A stretch of DNA of 46,055 nucleotides from Clostridiales bacterium. Its GTDB lineage: Bacteria > Bacillota > Clostridia > Peptostreptococcales > Anaerovoracaceae. Below are positions 18,401 through 27,070 of this stretch, one piece after another. The position numbers and the translations under genes are program-made. Under the pieces are notes generated by a model. The model was not told the DNA's origin, did not search any database, and saw nothing but the letters and a program-made list of their open reading frames with translations. The DNA is taken from the NCBI GenBank assembly GCA_012523915.1, contig JAAYSU010000048.1, forward strand, positions 1 through 46,055. The letters run 5' to 3'. The first letter of the stretch is position 1. Every line of letters starts with the position of its first letter.

Positions 18401-20116
18401 TTACTTGTAATGAACATGTAGTAATTCATGGACCCTATCTTTCAACAGGCCCTCATAAAGAGGCGGTATAAAGGGGTTTTCATCGGAATGCCTAAGATTT
18501 GTCTGTTTATCTGATGCATAGAGGCTCTCTGTCCTTCTTTTCTTTTTATCCGCCAAACCAAAGGGCTGACCGGCTCCCCCTACACAACCTCCAGGACAGG
18601 CCATAACTTCGACAAAATGGTATTCAACATCACCCGAATTGATTCTTTGTATTAATCTTTCAGCATTACCAAGACCATTTACCACAGCTATCCTTATAGC
18701 ATCTCCTTCTTCGTTGATAGGAAATTCAAATTCCTTAATACCCTCCATACCCCTGACTCCGCTAAACTTTATGTTGTCAATACTGGTATGAGTCTTATCC
18801 TGAATCACTTTACGGATAACTGCCTCTGTAACCCCTCCAGTGGTCCCAAAAATCAGGCCTCCGCCGCTAAACATGCCGAAAGGTAAATCATGGGCTTCTG
18901 GTTCAAGTTCCTTAAAGACGATACCTGCCTCGGTAATCATATCTGCTAAGCCTTCTGTAGAAATAACCGCATCCACATCATAAAATCCGTCGGTGATAAA
19001 TTCTTCTCGCCTTGCCTCCATTTTTTTTGCTGTGCAGGGCATGATGGATACAACGAAGGTTTCACGGTCATCATCTTGATACTTATCTTTCATATAGGAC
19101 TTGACCAAGGATCCAAACATCTGTTGAGGAGATTTACAGGTCGACACCTGGGGCATCAGTTCTGGATGCTTATTTTCCACGTACCTTACCCAGGCTGGGC
19201 AGCATGAGGTAAATAAGGGGAGTTTTTCTCCTCTTTCCAACTTATTTAAAAATTCATTTGTCTCTTCAATAACAGTAAGGTCCGCAGTAAAAGAGGTGTC
19301 ATAGACTTCATCAAAACCAAGTTTGCGGAGGGCGGCAATTATCAATGGCATAACATTCTCACTGTTTTGAAAACCAAATAATTCGCCAAGGCCCACGCGT
19401 ACTGCTGGGGCAACCTGGGCTACAACCCGCTTTTTCTTATTATAAATAGCATCCCAGACTGCAGGTACATCATTTTTAATAGTGATCGCCCCTGTTGGGC
19501 AAACAGCAGCACACTGACCACAGCTTACACATTCTGTTTCACTGATTGGCTTGTTAAAGGCCGGACATACCATCATCTCATAACCCCTGAAGGCAAAATC
19601 TATGGCCCCTACATTCTGGCTCTCGCTGCACATTCTTACACAATCACCACAAAGTATGCATTTGTTAGGATTTCTGCTTATAGCCATACTTGAATCATCA
19701 ATAGGGTATTCATCTTTAAATGCTTTTTCTGTTTTATCAAACCGCACCTCATCGATACCAAACCTTTTTGCTATAGTCTGAAGTTTGCAGTTTCCACTCT
19801 TAGAGCAGGTCGTACATTCCCTGCAGTGGGAAGCTAAGAGCATACGCAGAATGGTCTTACGGTGTTTATTTAGTATTGGAGTGTTTGTTCTAATCTCCAT
19901 TTTATGGACCGGTGGCGTAGAGCAGGATGCAATAACATTACCCTGGCTATCTTCAACGATGCACATCCTGCAAGCCCCGTAAACAGAAAGCTCCGAATAG
20001 TAACAAAATGTAGGCAATTCGATCCCTGCCTTACGTACCACATCTAAAATGTTCTTTTCGTCAGCAAAGGGAACCTTTTCACCATTTATCACCATATATT
20101 TGTTTGTGTAGATCAC
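18401..20116 (-). CDS. hydA: [FeFe]-hydrogenase catalytic subunit, bifurcating HydA/HndD type
   Basis: H-cluster motifs TSCCPAWV, MPCTAKKME, MACPGGCVGGAGQP; N-terminal 2Fe-2S, HCRECTTCSKSGNC and two 4Fe-4S motifs. Confidence 0.96.
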   Translation of the reverse strand: MIYTNKYMVINGEKVPFADEKNILDVVRKAGIELPTFCYYSELSVYGACRMCIVEDSQGNVIASCSTPPVHKMEIRTNTPILNKHRKTILRMLLASHCRECTTCSKSGNCKLQTIAKRFGIDEVRFDKTEKAFKDEYPIDDSSMAISRNPNKCILCGDCVRMCSESQNVGAIDFAFRGYEMMVCPAFNKPISETECVSCGQCAAVCPTGAITIKNDVPAVWDAIYNKKKRVVAQVAPAVRVGLGELFGFQNSENVMPLIIAALRKLGFDEVYDTSFTADLTVIEETNEFLNKLERGEKLPLFTSCCPAWVRYVENKHPELMPQVSTCKSPQQMFGSLVKSYMKDKYQDDDRETFVVSIMPCTAKKMEARREEFITDGFYDVDAVISTEGLADMITEAGIVFKELEPEAHDLPFGMFSGGGLIFGTTGGVTEAVIRKVIQDKTHTSIDNIKFSGVRGMEGIKEFEFPINEEGDAIRIAVVNGLGNAERLIQRINSGDVEYHFVEVMACPGGCVGGAGQPFGLADKKKRRTESLYASDKQTNLRHSDENPFIPPLYEGLLKDRVHELLHVHYK

Positions 20117-20129
20117 CTTTATTCCCTCC

Positions 20130-21881
20130 TCATATCTCTACTATCGCATCAAATTTGCAGGAATCGATGCATAATTTGCATTTAGTACAACTTGATTTAT
20201 CAATAACATGGGGCTGGCGCCTTTTGCCGCTTATTGCATTTACAGGACACGCATCAAGACATAAGCCGCAGCCTTTGCATTTACCTACAATGATTTCAAT
20301 TCGTTTCAGTCCCTTGCATTTGCCAGTAGGACACCGCTTCTCAACCACATGGGCATAGTATTCGTCCTGAAACTCCCTAATCGTGCTCATAACTGGCAAG
20401 GCAGCAGTTTTTCCAAGGCCGCATAAAGATGTTGTTGTAATGGTGTCGGCTAACTCCATCAGCATATCAATTTGCTCCTTTGTCCCTCTACCATTAACGA
20501 TATCATCAAGTATTTCGTTCATTAGATGGGTCCCCTCTCGGCAGGGTACACATTTTCCACAAGACTCCTGCTCGGTAAAGTCCATAAAGAATTTTGCAAT
20601 GCTGACCATGCAGGTTTCTTCGTCCATGACAACCAGCCCGCCAGATCCAACCATGGCTCCTACCTTTGACAAGGAGTCGAAATCTAGGCTTAGGTCTAAA
20701 TACTTTTCCGTCAGGCATCCCCCGGATGGTCCTCCAATCTGAACAGCTTTAAAGGCCTTATTGTTTTTAATTCCACCACCGATATCAAATATTACTTCTC
20801 TCAAGCTGGTCCCCATCGGGACTTCAACCAAGCCTGTCTTATTGACATTCCCGGTAAGGGCAAAGGCCTTAGTGCCAGGACTCTTGTCAATTCCTATGCC
20901 TCGGTAGATCTGGGCTCCATTTGCAATGATGAAGGGGATATGGGAAAAGGTCTCTACATTATTTAATATAGTTGGCTTTCCAAAAAGGCCTTGCTCCACC
21001 GTTCGAGGGGGCTTGACCCTAGGCATGCCTCGATTTCCTTCTATGGAGGCTGTTAATGCACTGCCTTCACCACATACAAAGGCCCCGGCTCCTAAATTGA
21101 TTCTTATCTCAAAACTGAACTTACTACCTAAAATATTTTTACCTAAAAAACCCCACTCTTCTGCCTGGCTTATCGCCTTTTTCAATCTTTTCACAGCTAG
21201 AGGATATTCGGCACGAACGTAGATATAGCCTATTTGGGCACCAATGGCTATACCGGCAATAATCATCCCTTCCAGCATTTTATGAGGATCTCCCTCCATG
21301 ACACTCCTATCCATGAAAGCACCGGGATCTCCCTCATCCGCATTACAGACCACATATTTAATGGGGTCCGTTTGGGCAGCCACTAGGCCCCACTTTTTAC
21401 CTGTAGGAAAACCTCCTCCACCCCGACCCCTTAAACCCGATTTTTCAACTTCCTGGCAGATGGTCTTTCCATCCATTTCAAAGATCGCCTTTTTTAAGGC
21501 CTTATATCCTCCAACCTTTATATAATCCCTAATATCTTCTGGGTTGATAAGTCCACAATTCTTTAAGGCAATTCTAGTTTGCTTTTCCAAAAAATCAGTA
21601 CCGGATTTAGAAATCCGATATTCCTCCACTGGTTCATGACCCATTAAGTGCTGTCTTACTACTTTATCAACCTTGTCTTCTGTCATATGTACATACCGAA
21701 CCATTTGGCCCCCATCTTGATAAATGTCTACAATAGGTTCCAAGTAGCAGCTTCCTATACATCCTGTGATTGTAACTTCAGCTTGTAAGTTGTTCTCTGC
21801 TACATGCCTTCTGAATGCTTCCTCAATTTTCTTAGATCCTGAGGCAATGCCACAGCTTCCCTGCCCAATAGCAATCTTCAT
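20130..21881 (-). CDS. hydB: NADH-binding hydrogenase subunit (HydB/HndC, NuoF-like)
   Basis: SGLRGRGGGGFPTGKKW, CNADEGDPGAFMDRS, GAGAFVCGEGSAL, ESCGKCVPCREGT; N-terminal thioredoxin-like 2Fe-2S and C-terminal 2x[4Fe-4S]. Confidence 0.96.
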   Translation of the reverse strand: MKIAIGQGSCGIASGSKKIEEAFRRHVAENNLQAEVTITGCIGSCYLEPIVDIYQDGGQMVRYVHMTEDKVDKVVRQHLMGHEPVEEYRISKSGTDFLEKQTRIALKNCGLINPEDIRDYIKVGGYKALKKAIFEMDGKTICQEVEKSGLRGRGGGGFPTGKKWGLVAAQTDPIKYVVCNADEGDPGAFMDRSVMEGDPHKMLEGMIIAGIAIGAQIGYIYVRAEYPLAVKRLKKAISQAEEWGFLGKNILGSKFSFEIRINLGAGAFVCGEGSALTASIEGNRGMPRVKPPRTVEQGLFGKPTILNNVETFSHIPFIIANGAQIYRGIGIDKSPGTKAFALTGNVNKTGLVEVPMGTSLREVIFDIGGGIKNNKAFKAVQIGGPSGGCLTEKYLDLSLDFDSLSKVGAMVGSGGLVVMDEETCMVSIAKFFMDFTEQESCGKCVPCREGTHLMNEILDDIVNGRGTKEQIDMLMELADTITTTSLCGLGKTAALPVMSTIREFQDEYYAHVVEKRCPTGKCKGLKRIEIIVGKCKGCGLCLDACPVNAISGKRRQPHVIDKSSCTKCKLCIDSCKFDAIVEI

Positions 21882-21883
21882 TC

Positions 21884-22420
21884 TTAAGCCCCCTGTTCCA
21901 TCTTCATCTTAAAACCGTTGATTATATCCAATGCTTTTGCTTCTGTCAGGTTTCCGTAAGTTTCTTCTCCATCCTTGTTTTGGATCATCATAACCGGTGC
22001 CAAGCTACAGCATCCCAGACAGGCTACATTATTTAATGTAAATAGGCCATCAACGGTGGTTTCGCCGTCTGATATCTTTAAATCCTTGCAGATTGCCTCC
22101 TCAATGTCTTTTGAGCCACTAACGTGGCAAGCCGTACCTTGGCAGAGCATAATGAGATTTTTTCCCATGGGCTTAAGTCTAAACTGTGTATAGAATGTAG
22201 CAATTCCGTAAATCTTTGCCTGAGTACACCCTGTCTTATCTGAAATATATGCAATTACTTCCCTTGGCAAATATCCGTATATATCCTGAGCTTTTTGCAG
22301 TATATGTATTAGACTTCCCTGCATATCCTTTACTTCGTCCAAAAACTCATCCAGCTGGCTTAGTTCAAATTTGTCTTTGTTTTGACAATCACAGGCACAG
22401 TTGTCGCCCCTATCCTTCAT
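21884..22420 (-). CDS. hydC: NuoE-like 2Fe-2S hydrogenase subunit (HydC/HndA)
   Basis: IYGIATFYTQFRLKPMGKNLIMLCQGTACHVSGS, NVACLGCCSLAPVMMI. Confidence 0.95.
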   Translation of the reverse strand: MKDRGDNCACDCQNKDKFELSQLDEFLDEVKDMQGSLIHILQKAQDIYGYLPREVIAYISDKTGCTQAKIYGIATFYTQFRLKPMGKNLIMLCQGTACHVSGSKDIEEAICKDLKISDGETTVDGLFTLNNVACLGCCSLAPVMMIQNKDGEETYGNLTEAKALDIINGFKMKMEQGA

Positions 22421-22436
22421 TTGCTACCTCCTTTTA

Positions 22437-22454
22437 ATGTTAATAAATTATCAA
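22437..22454 (-). promoter_or_regulatory. Candidate Rex operator at the hydrogenase transcription start region
   Basis: ATGTTAATAAATTATCAA matches TTGTTAA-N4-TTAACAA at 12 of 14 defined positions. Confidence 0.5.
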
Positions 22455-22458
22455 TATT

Positions 22459-22487
22459 ATAATATCACATAAAAGGAGAGATGTTAA
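22459..22487 (-). promoter_or_regulatory. Promoter of hydCBA operon
   Basis: Minus strand TTAACA (22487-22482), 17 bp, extended -10 TGaTATTAT (-10 at 22464-22459). Confidence 0.5.
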
Positions 22488-22647
22488 TAACAAAATACAA
22501 AAAAACTTTTTTATATCATAATTTTACTAAGTTGTAGCTTCTGCGCTTGTTCCTTGTTGTATGGTGAATTGTGAGAATATTATGTTAATTTATTGTCATT
22601 TGTTATATTAAATATTCAGTTATGATAATTAATTTTTTAACAAAAAT

Positions 22648-22668
22648 AGCATGTGGTATCCACATGCT
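22648..22668 (-). terminator. Terminator after trmD
   Basis: AGCATGTGG-TAT-CCACATGCT 9-bp stem; minus strand continues ATTTTTG. Confidence 0.85.
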
Positions 22669-22686
22669 AATTCGACCATCCTGTTA

Positions 22687-23427
22687 CTAATCGTCTTTTA
22701 AAATTTCATTTAAGACCTTCTTCTCCTCTTTCGTAAGTCTATCCTCTTTATCAATAAATGCTTTGAACAAATCCGGCCTTCTTTTGTGGGTTAATTCTAA
22801 GGCTTTTTTCAACCTCCATAAATGAATCATCTTATGATTGCCAGATAGCAGAACTTCTGGAACTTGCATACCTCTGTACTCTCTTGGTTTAGTATAATGC
22901 GGATACTCAAGAAGACCAGAATAGATTGATTCTTCTTTGTTTGATTCAGCACTCCCCAAAACATCTGGCAAAAATCTTGCAACTGCATCGATTAAAATCA
23001 TAGCAGGTAATTCGCCACCTGTAAGTATATAATCTCCAACAGATATTTCTTCCATATTCCAATAATCTATAATTCTTTGGTCAACTCCTTCATAGCGTCC
23101 ACATAATATTGTTAATTCTTGTTGGCTAGCAAGGTCTTCTATCAAATCTTGATTCAATAATTTACCCTTTGGTGACATATAAATGATTCTGCTACTTTGC
23201 GCGTCAATTGATTCTAAAGATCTGAAAACAGGATCAGCAGACATTACCATACCCGCCCCTCCTCCGAAGGGAGTATCATCCGTCTTTTTATGCTTATCCA
23301 GCGTATAATCCCTTATGTTTATCAAACTGATATTTAATATTTTCTTTTCGTTGGCCCTCCCTATAATACTGTGTTCCGTTATGGGAGAGAACATATCTGG
23401 AAAAAGTGTAAGGATATTAATATTCAT
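22687..23427 (-). CDS. trmD: tRNA (guanine37-N1)-methyltransferase
   Basis: MNINILTLFPDMF, PFGGGAGMVM, ILCGRYEGVDQRI, SVGDYILTGGELPAM. Confidence 0.97.
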   Translation of the reverse strand: MNINILTLFPDMFSPITEHSIIGRANEKKILNISLINIRDYTLDKHKKTDDTPFGGGAGMVMSADPVFRSLESIDAQSSRIIYMSPKGKLLNQDLIEDLASQQELTILCGRYEGVDQRIIDYWNMEEISVGDYILTGGELPAMILIDAVARFLPDVLGSAESNKEESIYSGLLEYPHYTKPREYRGMQVPEVLLSGNHKMIHLWRLKKALELTHKRRPDLFKAFIDKEDRLTKEEKKVLNEILKDD

Positions 23428-23924
23428 AATGTGATTAATCCTTCTATCAAATGTACTTTCATTATCTGCTTATCTAAGTCAATTAAAAGAATAAATTCTC
23501 CGACTGCCGGTATCATGAAAGCTTTTCCTCCATCTGTAGGCTCCACAACATATAGGTCCTGTGCGCTACCTATTATTACATCTATTATATTTCCTAATTT
23601 CTTGCCATCTTCATCTTCTACACAAAGTCCGATTAAGTCCTTTACATAATAGGTATCCTCAGGAAGAGGGGGAGCATCTTTACGATATATGAATAGATCT
23701 TTATCTTTAAACCTTTCAGCATCAGTTCTATTGTCTATTCCATTTAGCTTTAGTATTGCTAATCCTTTTATATATCTTACTCCCTCAATAAGCAGCTTTT
23801 CATTATCTATCAGTACATATTCTATTTCTTCAAATTTCTCTTTATAATCCGTATAAGGATAGACTCGGATTTCTCCTTTTAATCCCACCGAATTTGTGAC
23901 CTTACCTAATCTTAACGTCTCCAT
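23424..23924 (-). CDS. rimM: 16S rRNA processing protein RimM
   Basis: LRLGKVTNSVGLKGEIRVYPYTD, MIPAVGEFILLIDLDKQIMKVHLIEGL. Confidence 0.95.
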   Translation of the reverse strand: METLRLGKVTNSVGLKGEIRVYPYTDYKEKFEEIEYVLIDNEKLLIEGVRYIKGLAILKLNGIDNRTDAERFKDKDLFIYRKDAPPLPEDTYYVKDLIGLCVEDEDGKKLGNIIDVIIGSAQDLYVVEPTDGGKAFMIPAVGEFILLIDLDKQIMKVHLIEGLITL

Positions 23925-23944
23925 TTCAGTACCCTTTAGAACAA

Positions 23945-23966
23945 AAGGGACAAAGTATTGTCCCTT
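23945..23966 (-). other. 9-bp hairpin between khpA and rimM (possible partial terminator or processing site)
   Basis: AAGGGACAA-AGTA-TTGTCCCTT; minus-strand continuation TTGTTCT is a weak U-tract. Confidence 0.6.
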
Positions 23967-23978
23967 AAGAATTAATTA

Positions 23979-24221
23979 TTATTGTAATATTTCAACAGCG
24001 ATCTTTTTCTTGGATCTTGTAGCCGCCGCTTTTACTACAGTGCGAATAGCTTTTGCAATACGGCCTTTTTTGCCGATCACTTTGCCCATATCTTCGGGTG
24101 CTACGCGCAACTCAATTACTGTTGCAGATCTTCCTTCTACTTCTTTAACTACAACTTCTTCTGGATGATCGACCAGTGATTTCGCAATCGATTCAACCAA
24201 TTCTACCATAAGTTTCACCAC
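23979..24221 (-). CDS. khpA: KH-domain RNA-binding protein KhpA (YlqC)
   Basis: 80 aa; VAPEDMGKVIGKKGRIAKAIRTVVKAAA KH motif. Confidence 0.95.
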   Translation of the reverse strand: MVKLMVELVESIAKSLVDHPEEVVVKEVEGRSATVIELRVAPEDMGKVIGKKGRIAKAIRTVVKAAATRSKKKIAVEILQ

Positions 24222-24226
24222 TTTCT

Positions 24227-24520
24227 TTACTCAGTGACTTCTGCATCTGTTTCATTTGTCTCTGGCTTATCCGATGTTTTACTGATACCTATTTTATCAA
24301 ATAGGCTTTTTACTGTATCGGTTGGTTTTGCACCATCATTTAGCCATTTCATTGCTCTTTCCTCATCGATTTTTATCTCAACGGGATCCTTTAAAGGATT
24401 ATAGTAGCCGAGCTCATCAATAAATCTTCCATCCCTTGGAGCTCTGGAATCTGCTACAATTACGCGATAGAAGGGTTTTTTCTTAGCCCCTATCCTCTTC
24501 AATCTGATTTTAACTGCCAT
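24227..24520 (-). CDS. rpsP: 30S ribosomal protein S16
   Basis: [43 protein letters not shown]. Confidence 0.98.
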   Translation of the reverse strand: MAVKIRLKRIGAKKKPFYRVIVADSRAPRDGRFIDELGYYNPLKDPVEIKIDEERAMKWLNDGAKPTDTVKSLFDKIGISKTSDKPETNETDAEVTE

Positions 24521-24565
24521 ATTTTTTCCTCCTAATATTAATAAAATTATACTATATGTTAATGG

Positions 24566-25903
24566 TTAGAAACCTCTAAACATCTTATTCCTTCTATGCT
24601 TAGGAGCAGTTGTAAACTGCTTCATCATCTTTTTTGTCTCTTCATATTTTCGGATTAATTGATTTATTTTAGAAACGGGCAAACCACAACCTCTAGAAAT
24701 CCTCTTTCTTCTGCTTGCATTTAGTATCGATGGATTTCTGCGTTCTTCCTTAGTCATAGATTGTATTATTGCTTCCATATGAATGAATTCTTTTTCGCTC
24801 TTATCAAGATCAATGTCCTGCATCCCTTTTCCACTCATACCCGGCATCATACCCAGAAGTTTACCAATTCCGCCCATATTCTTAATCTGAGCGAATTGAT
24901 CTAAGTAATCCTCAAGAGTGAATTCATTTTTCCGCATCTTCTTTTCAAGAGCAGCTGCCTTCTCATCATCGTAAGCTTCTTGAGCCTTTTCGATCAGAGA
25001 TAACATATCTCCCATTCCGAGGATACGAGAAGCCATTCTGTCAGGGTAAAATGGCTCGAGGGCATCAAACTTCTCACCAACCCCCACGAATTTTATGGGT
25101 TTACCTGTGACAGCTTTGGCAGAAAGCGCAGCTCCTCCCCTTGTATCACCATCGAGCTTTGTCATGATAAGGCCGTCAATTCCTAATTTTTCATTAAAGC
25201 CTTCAGCCACATTTACAGCATCTTGACCTGTCATTGCATCAACAACAAGCAATATTTCATGTGGCTTTGTTATATTTTTAATACTGACAAGCTCATCCAT
25301 CAATTCATCATCTATATGCATTCGTCCAGAGGTATCGACGATAAGTACATCATATCCCTTATACTGTGCTTCTTCACATGCTTTTTCGGCTATTAGCTCG
25401 GGTTTTTTGCAATCGCGCATTGTAAATACAGGAACATCTACTGATTTACCTACTATCTCTAACTGATCAATTGCCGCTGGCCTATAAACGTCACATGCAG
25501 CAAGCATTGGCTTTTTTCCACTATTTTTGAGATAATATGCAAGCTTCCCAGAAGTGGTAGTTTTACCCGAACCCTGTAAACCTACCATTAGGATGACAGT
25601 AAAGCCTTTAGGTGAATAGGTAAGTTTGCTGCTAGTGCCGCCCATTAATTCTACAAGCTGATCATTTACAATCTTTATAACCTGTTGAGCTGGCGTTAGG
25701 CTAGCCATCACCTCTTCGCCTAAGGACTCTTCCTTTACCTTGGCAACAAAATCCTTAACAACCTTAAAGTTGACATCAGCTTCCAATAGCGCAAGCCTAA
25801 CCTCACGCATAGCTTCATTTATATCAGCTTCTGTGAGTACTCCTTTTCCTTTTAACTTTTTAAAAACTCCTTGTAGTTTTTCTGAAAGTCCTTCAAATGC
25901 CAT
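24566..25903 (-). CDS. ffh: Signal recognition particle protein Ffh
   Basis: MVGLQGSGKTTTSGKLAYYL, DTSGRMHIDDELMDEL, TKLDGDTRGGAALS, C-terminal M domain. Confidence 0.98.
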   Translation of the reverse strand: MAFEGLSEKLQGVFKKLKGKGVLTEADINEAMREVRLALLEADVNFKVVKDFVAKVKEESLGEEVMASLTPAQQVIKIVNDQLVELMGGTSSKLTYSPKGFTVILMVGLQGSGKTTTSGKLAYYLKNSGKKPMLAACDVYRPAAIDQLEIVGKSVDVPVFTMRDCKKPELIAEKACEEAQYKGYDVLIVDTSGRMHIDDELMDELVSIKNITKPHEILLVVDAMTGQDAVNVAEGFNEKLGIDGLIMTKLDGDTRGGAALSAKAVTGKPIKFVGVGEKFDALEPFYPDRMASRILGMGDMLSLIEKAQEAYDDEKAAALEKKMRKNEFTLEDYLDQFAQIKNMGGIGKLLGMMPGMSGKGMQDIDLDKSEKEFIHMEAIIQSMTKEERRNPSILNASRRKRISRGCGLPVSKINQLIRKYEETKKMMKQFTTAPKHRRNKMFRGF

Positions 25904-25923
25904 AATATTATCCTTTACTATTA

Positions 25924-26280
25924 CTACTGATTAAGCTTTTTTATCTCATCCTTCATCATATGAAGTTGAGTTATCAGTTCTTCATTTTGATCAAATTTTA
26001 ATATTAATTTATCTATTTCTTTGCTTAAATGGGTTAATACATGTTCTGTTTTTTTAAATTTGTCTTTCAATCCGAGCTTATCTTCATAGGATTGAAGTTT
26101 CTTCTCTGATCTCTTAACAGCTTCATGTACACCCTGTCGTGTAATTCCATAATGTTGAGCGATTTCTGCCAAGCTGTAATTATCTTCATAGTATAGACTA
26201 AAAATTTCTCGCTGTTTTTGCGGTAACAAGGCACCATAGAAATCATATAGGATACTATTTTCTTTTAATTTTTCAAGCAT
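25924..26280 (-). CDS. ylxM: YlxM-family (UPF0122) HTH protein
   Basis: LYDFYGALLPQKQREIFSLYYEDNYSLAEIAQHYGITRQGVHEAVKR; upstream of ffh. Confidence 0.95.
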   Translation of the reverse strand: MLEKLKENSILYDFYGALLPQKQREIFSLYYEDNYSLAEIAQHYGITRQGVHEAVKRSEKKLQSYEDKLGLKDKFKKTEHVLTHLSKEIDKLILKFDQNEELITQLHMMKDEIKKLNQ

Positions 26281-26315
26281 TTTATCTATTGCTCCTTTTT
26301 AAACTTGGCCTAAAT

Positions 26316-26345
26316 AATATAACATGACTTATGTATAACTGTCAA
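26316..26345 (-). promoter_or_regulatory. Promoter of ylxM-ffh-rpsP-khpA-rimM-trmD
   Basis: Minus strand TTGACA (26345-26340), 18 bp, TGtTATATT (-10 at 26321-26316). Confidence 0.65.
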
Positions 26346-26360
26346 GCATTTTACTTTACA

Positions 26361-26915
26361 TCATATTCCCCAGTTTTTTCTAATCTCATAAAATTCATCT
26401 CTTGTCATCGAATAGCATGCTACATCGCGTATTTCACCATTATATGCCTTATATGCTTTTCTTAGAGTTCCTTCGTAAACAAATCCACATTTTGCAATGA
26501 CCCTTCCAGATCTGCTATTTGAAGGATTCCGGTATATTGATATCATGTCTAATCCCATTTTATCAAAACCAAAGCATATGACTGCTCTAGCCGCCTCAGT
26601 CATTAAACCTCTGCCCCAGTAATCTTCTGACAGTGCGTAACCTAGCTCCATACAATTTATTTTATCTCTCTTTGAGTCCCGTTCAAAAGCAATCGAGCCA
26701 ATTACCTTACCACCGTAATTATCAACCATAGCCCAACATTTATACCTGCCTAAAAATAAAGTTTCAATTATCTCAGCCGATTCCTCTATGCTTTCATGAG
26801 GTTTCCATCCACCATGGGGTCCGACGTTAGGGTTTTTAGCATATTCATATAGATCCTTTGCGTCAGACATAGACCAGGATCTTAATGTAAGTCTTTTGGT
26901 TTGGATAGTTTTCAT
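26361..26915 (-). CDS. GNAT-family N-acetyltransferase (RimJ/RimL-like)
   Basis: TKRLTLRSWSMSDAKDLYEYAKNP, ELGYALSEDYWGRGLMTEAARAVICFGFD, NSRSGRVIAKCGFVYEGTLR. Confidence 0.9.
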   Translation of the reverse strand: MKTIQTKRLTLRSWSMSDAKDLYEYAKNPNVGPHGGWKPHESIEESAEIIETLFLGRYKCWAMVDNYGGKVIGSIAFERDSKRDKINCMELGYALSEDYWGRGLMTEAARAVICFGFDKMGLDMISIYRNPSNSRSGRVIAKCGFVYEGTLRKAYKAYNGEIRDVACYSMTRDEFYEIRKNWGI

Positions 26916-27008
26916 TCCCAAATTCCCCCTAAACCTTATTGATCATACATTAACAGAATTTTACTTTAATGTCTATTGGATTTAAATTGATTATATATCA
27001 TAAAAGTA

Positions 27009-27036
27009 TTGATTTAACTGGTAGAAGAATTATAAT
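27009..27036 (+). promoter_or_regulatory. Promoter of trkA-trkH-trkH
   Basis: TTGATT (27009-27014), 16 bp, TATAAT (27031-27036); lies inside the over-extended ORF-track start, supporting the start at 27071. Confidence 0.55.
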
Positions 27037-27070
27037 ATTAGATCATAGATCGATAGAGGAGTTTAATGTA

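Noticed and set aside
18401-22420. Hydrogenase operon as a novel system
   Set aside because: All three subunits match the well-known trimeric NAD(P)-linked, bifurcating-type [FeFe]-hydrogenase architecture; only its regulation and location are noteworthy.
26922-27070. Possible c-di-AMP (ydaO/yuaA) or other riboswitch upstream of trkA
   Set aside because: Predicted promoter TTGATT-16-TATAAT leaves only about 30 nt of leader; no riboswitch-like conserved blocks seen.
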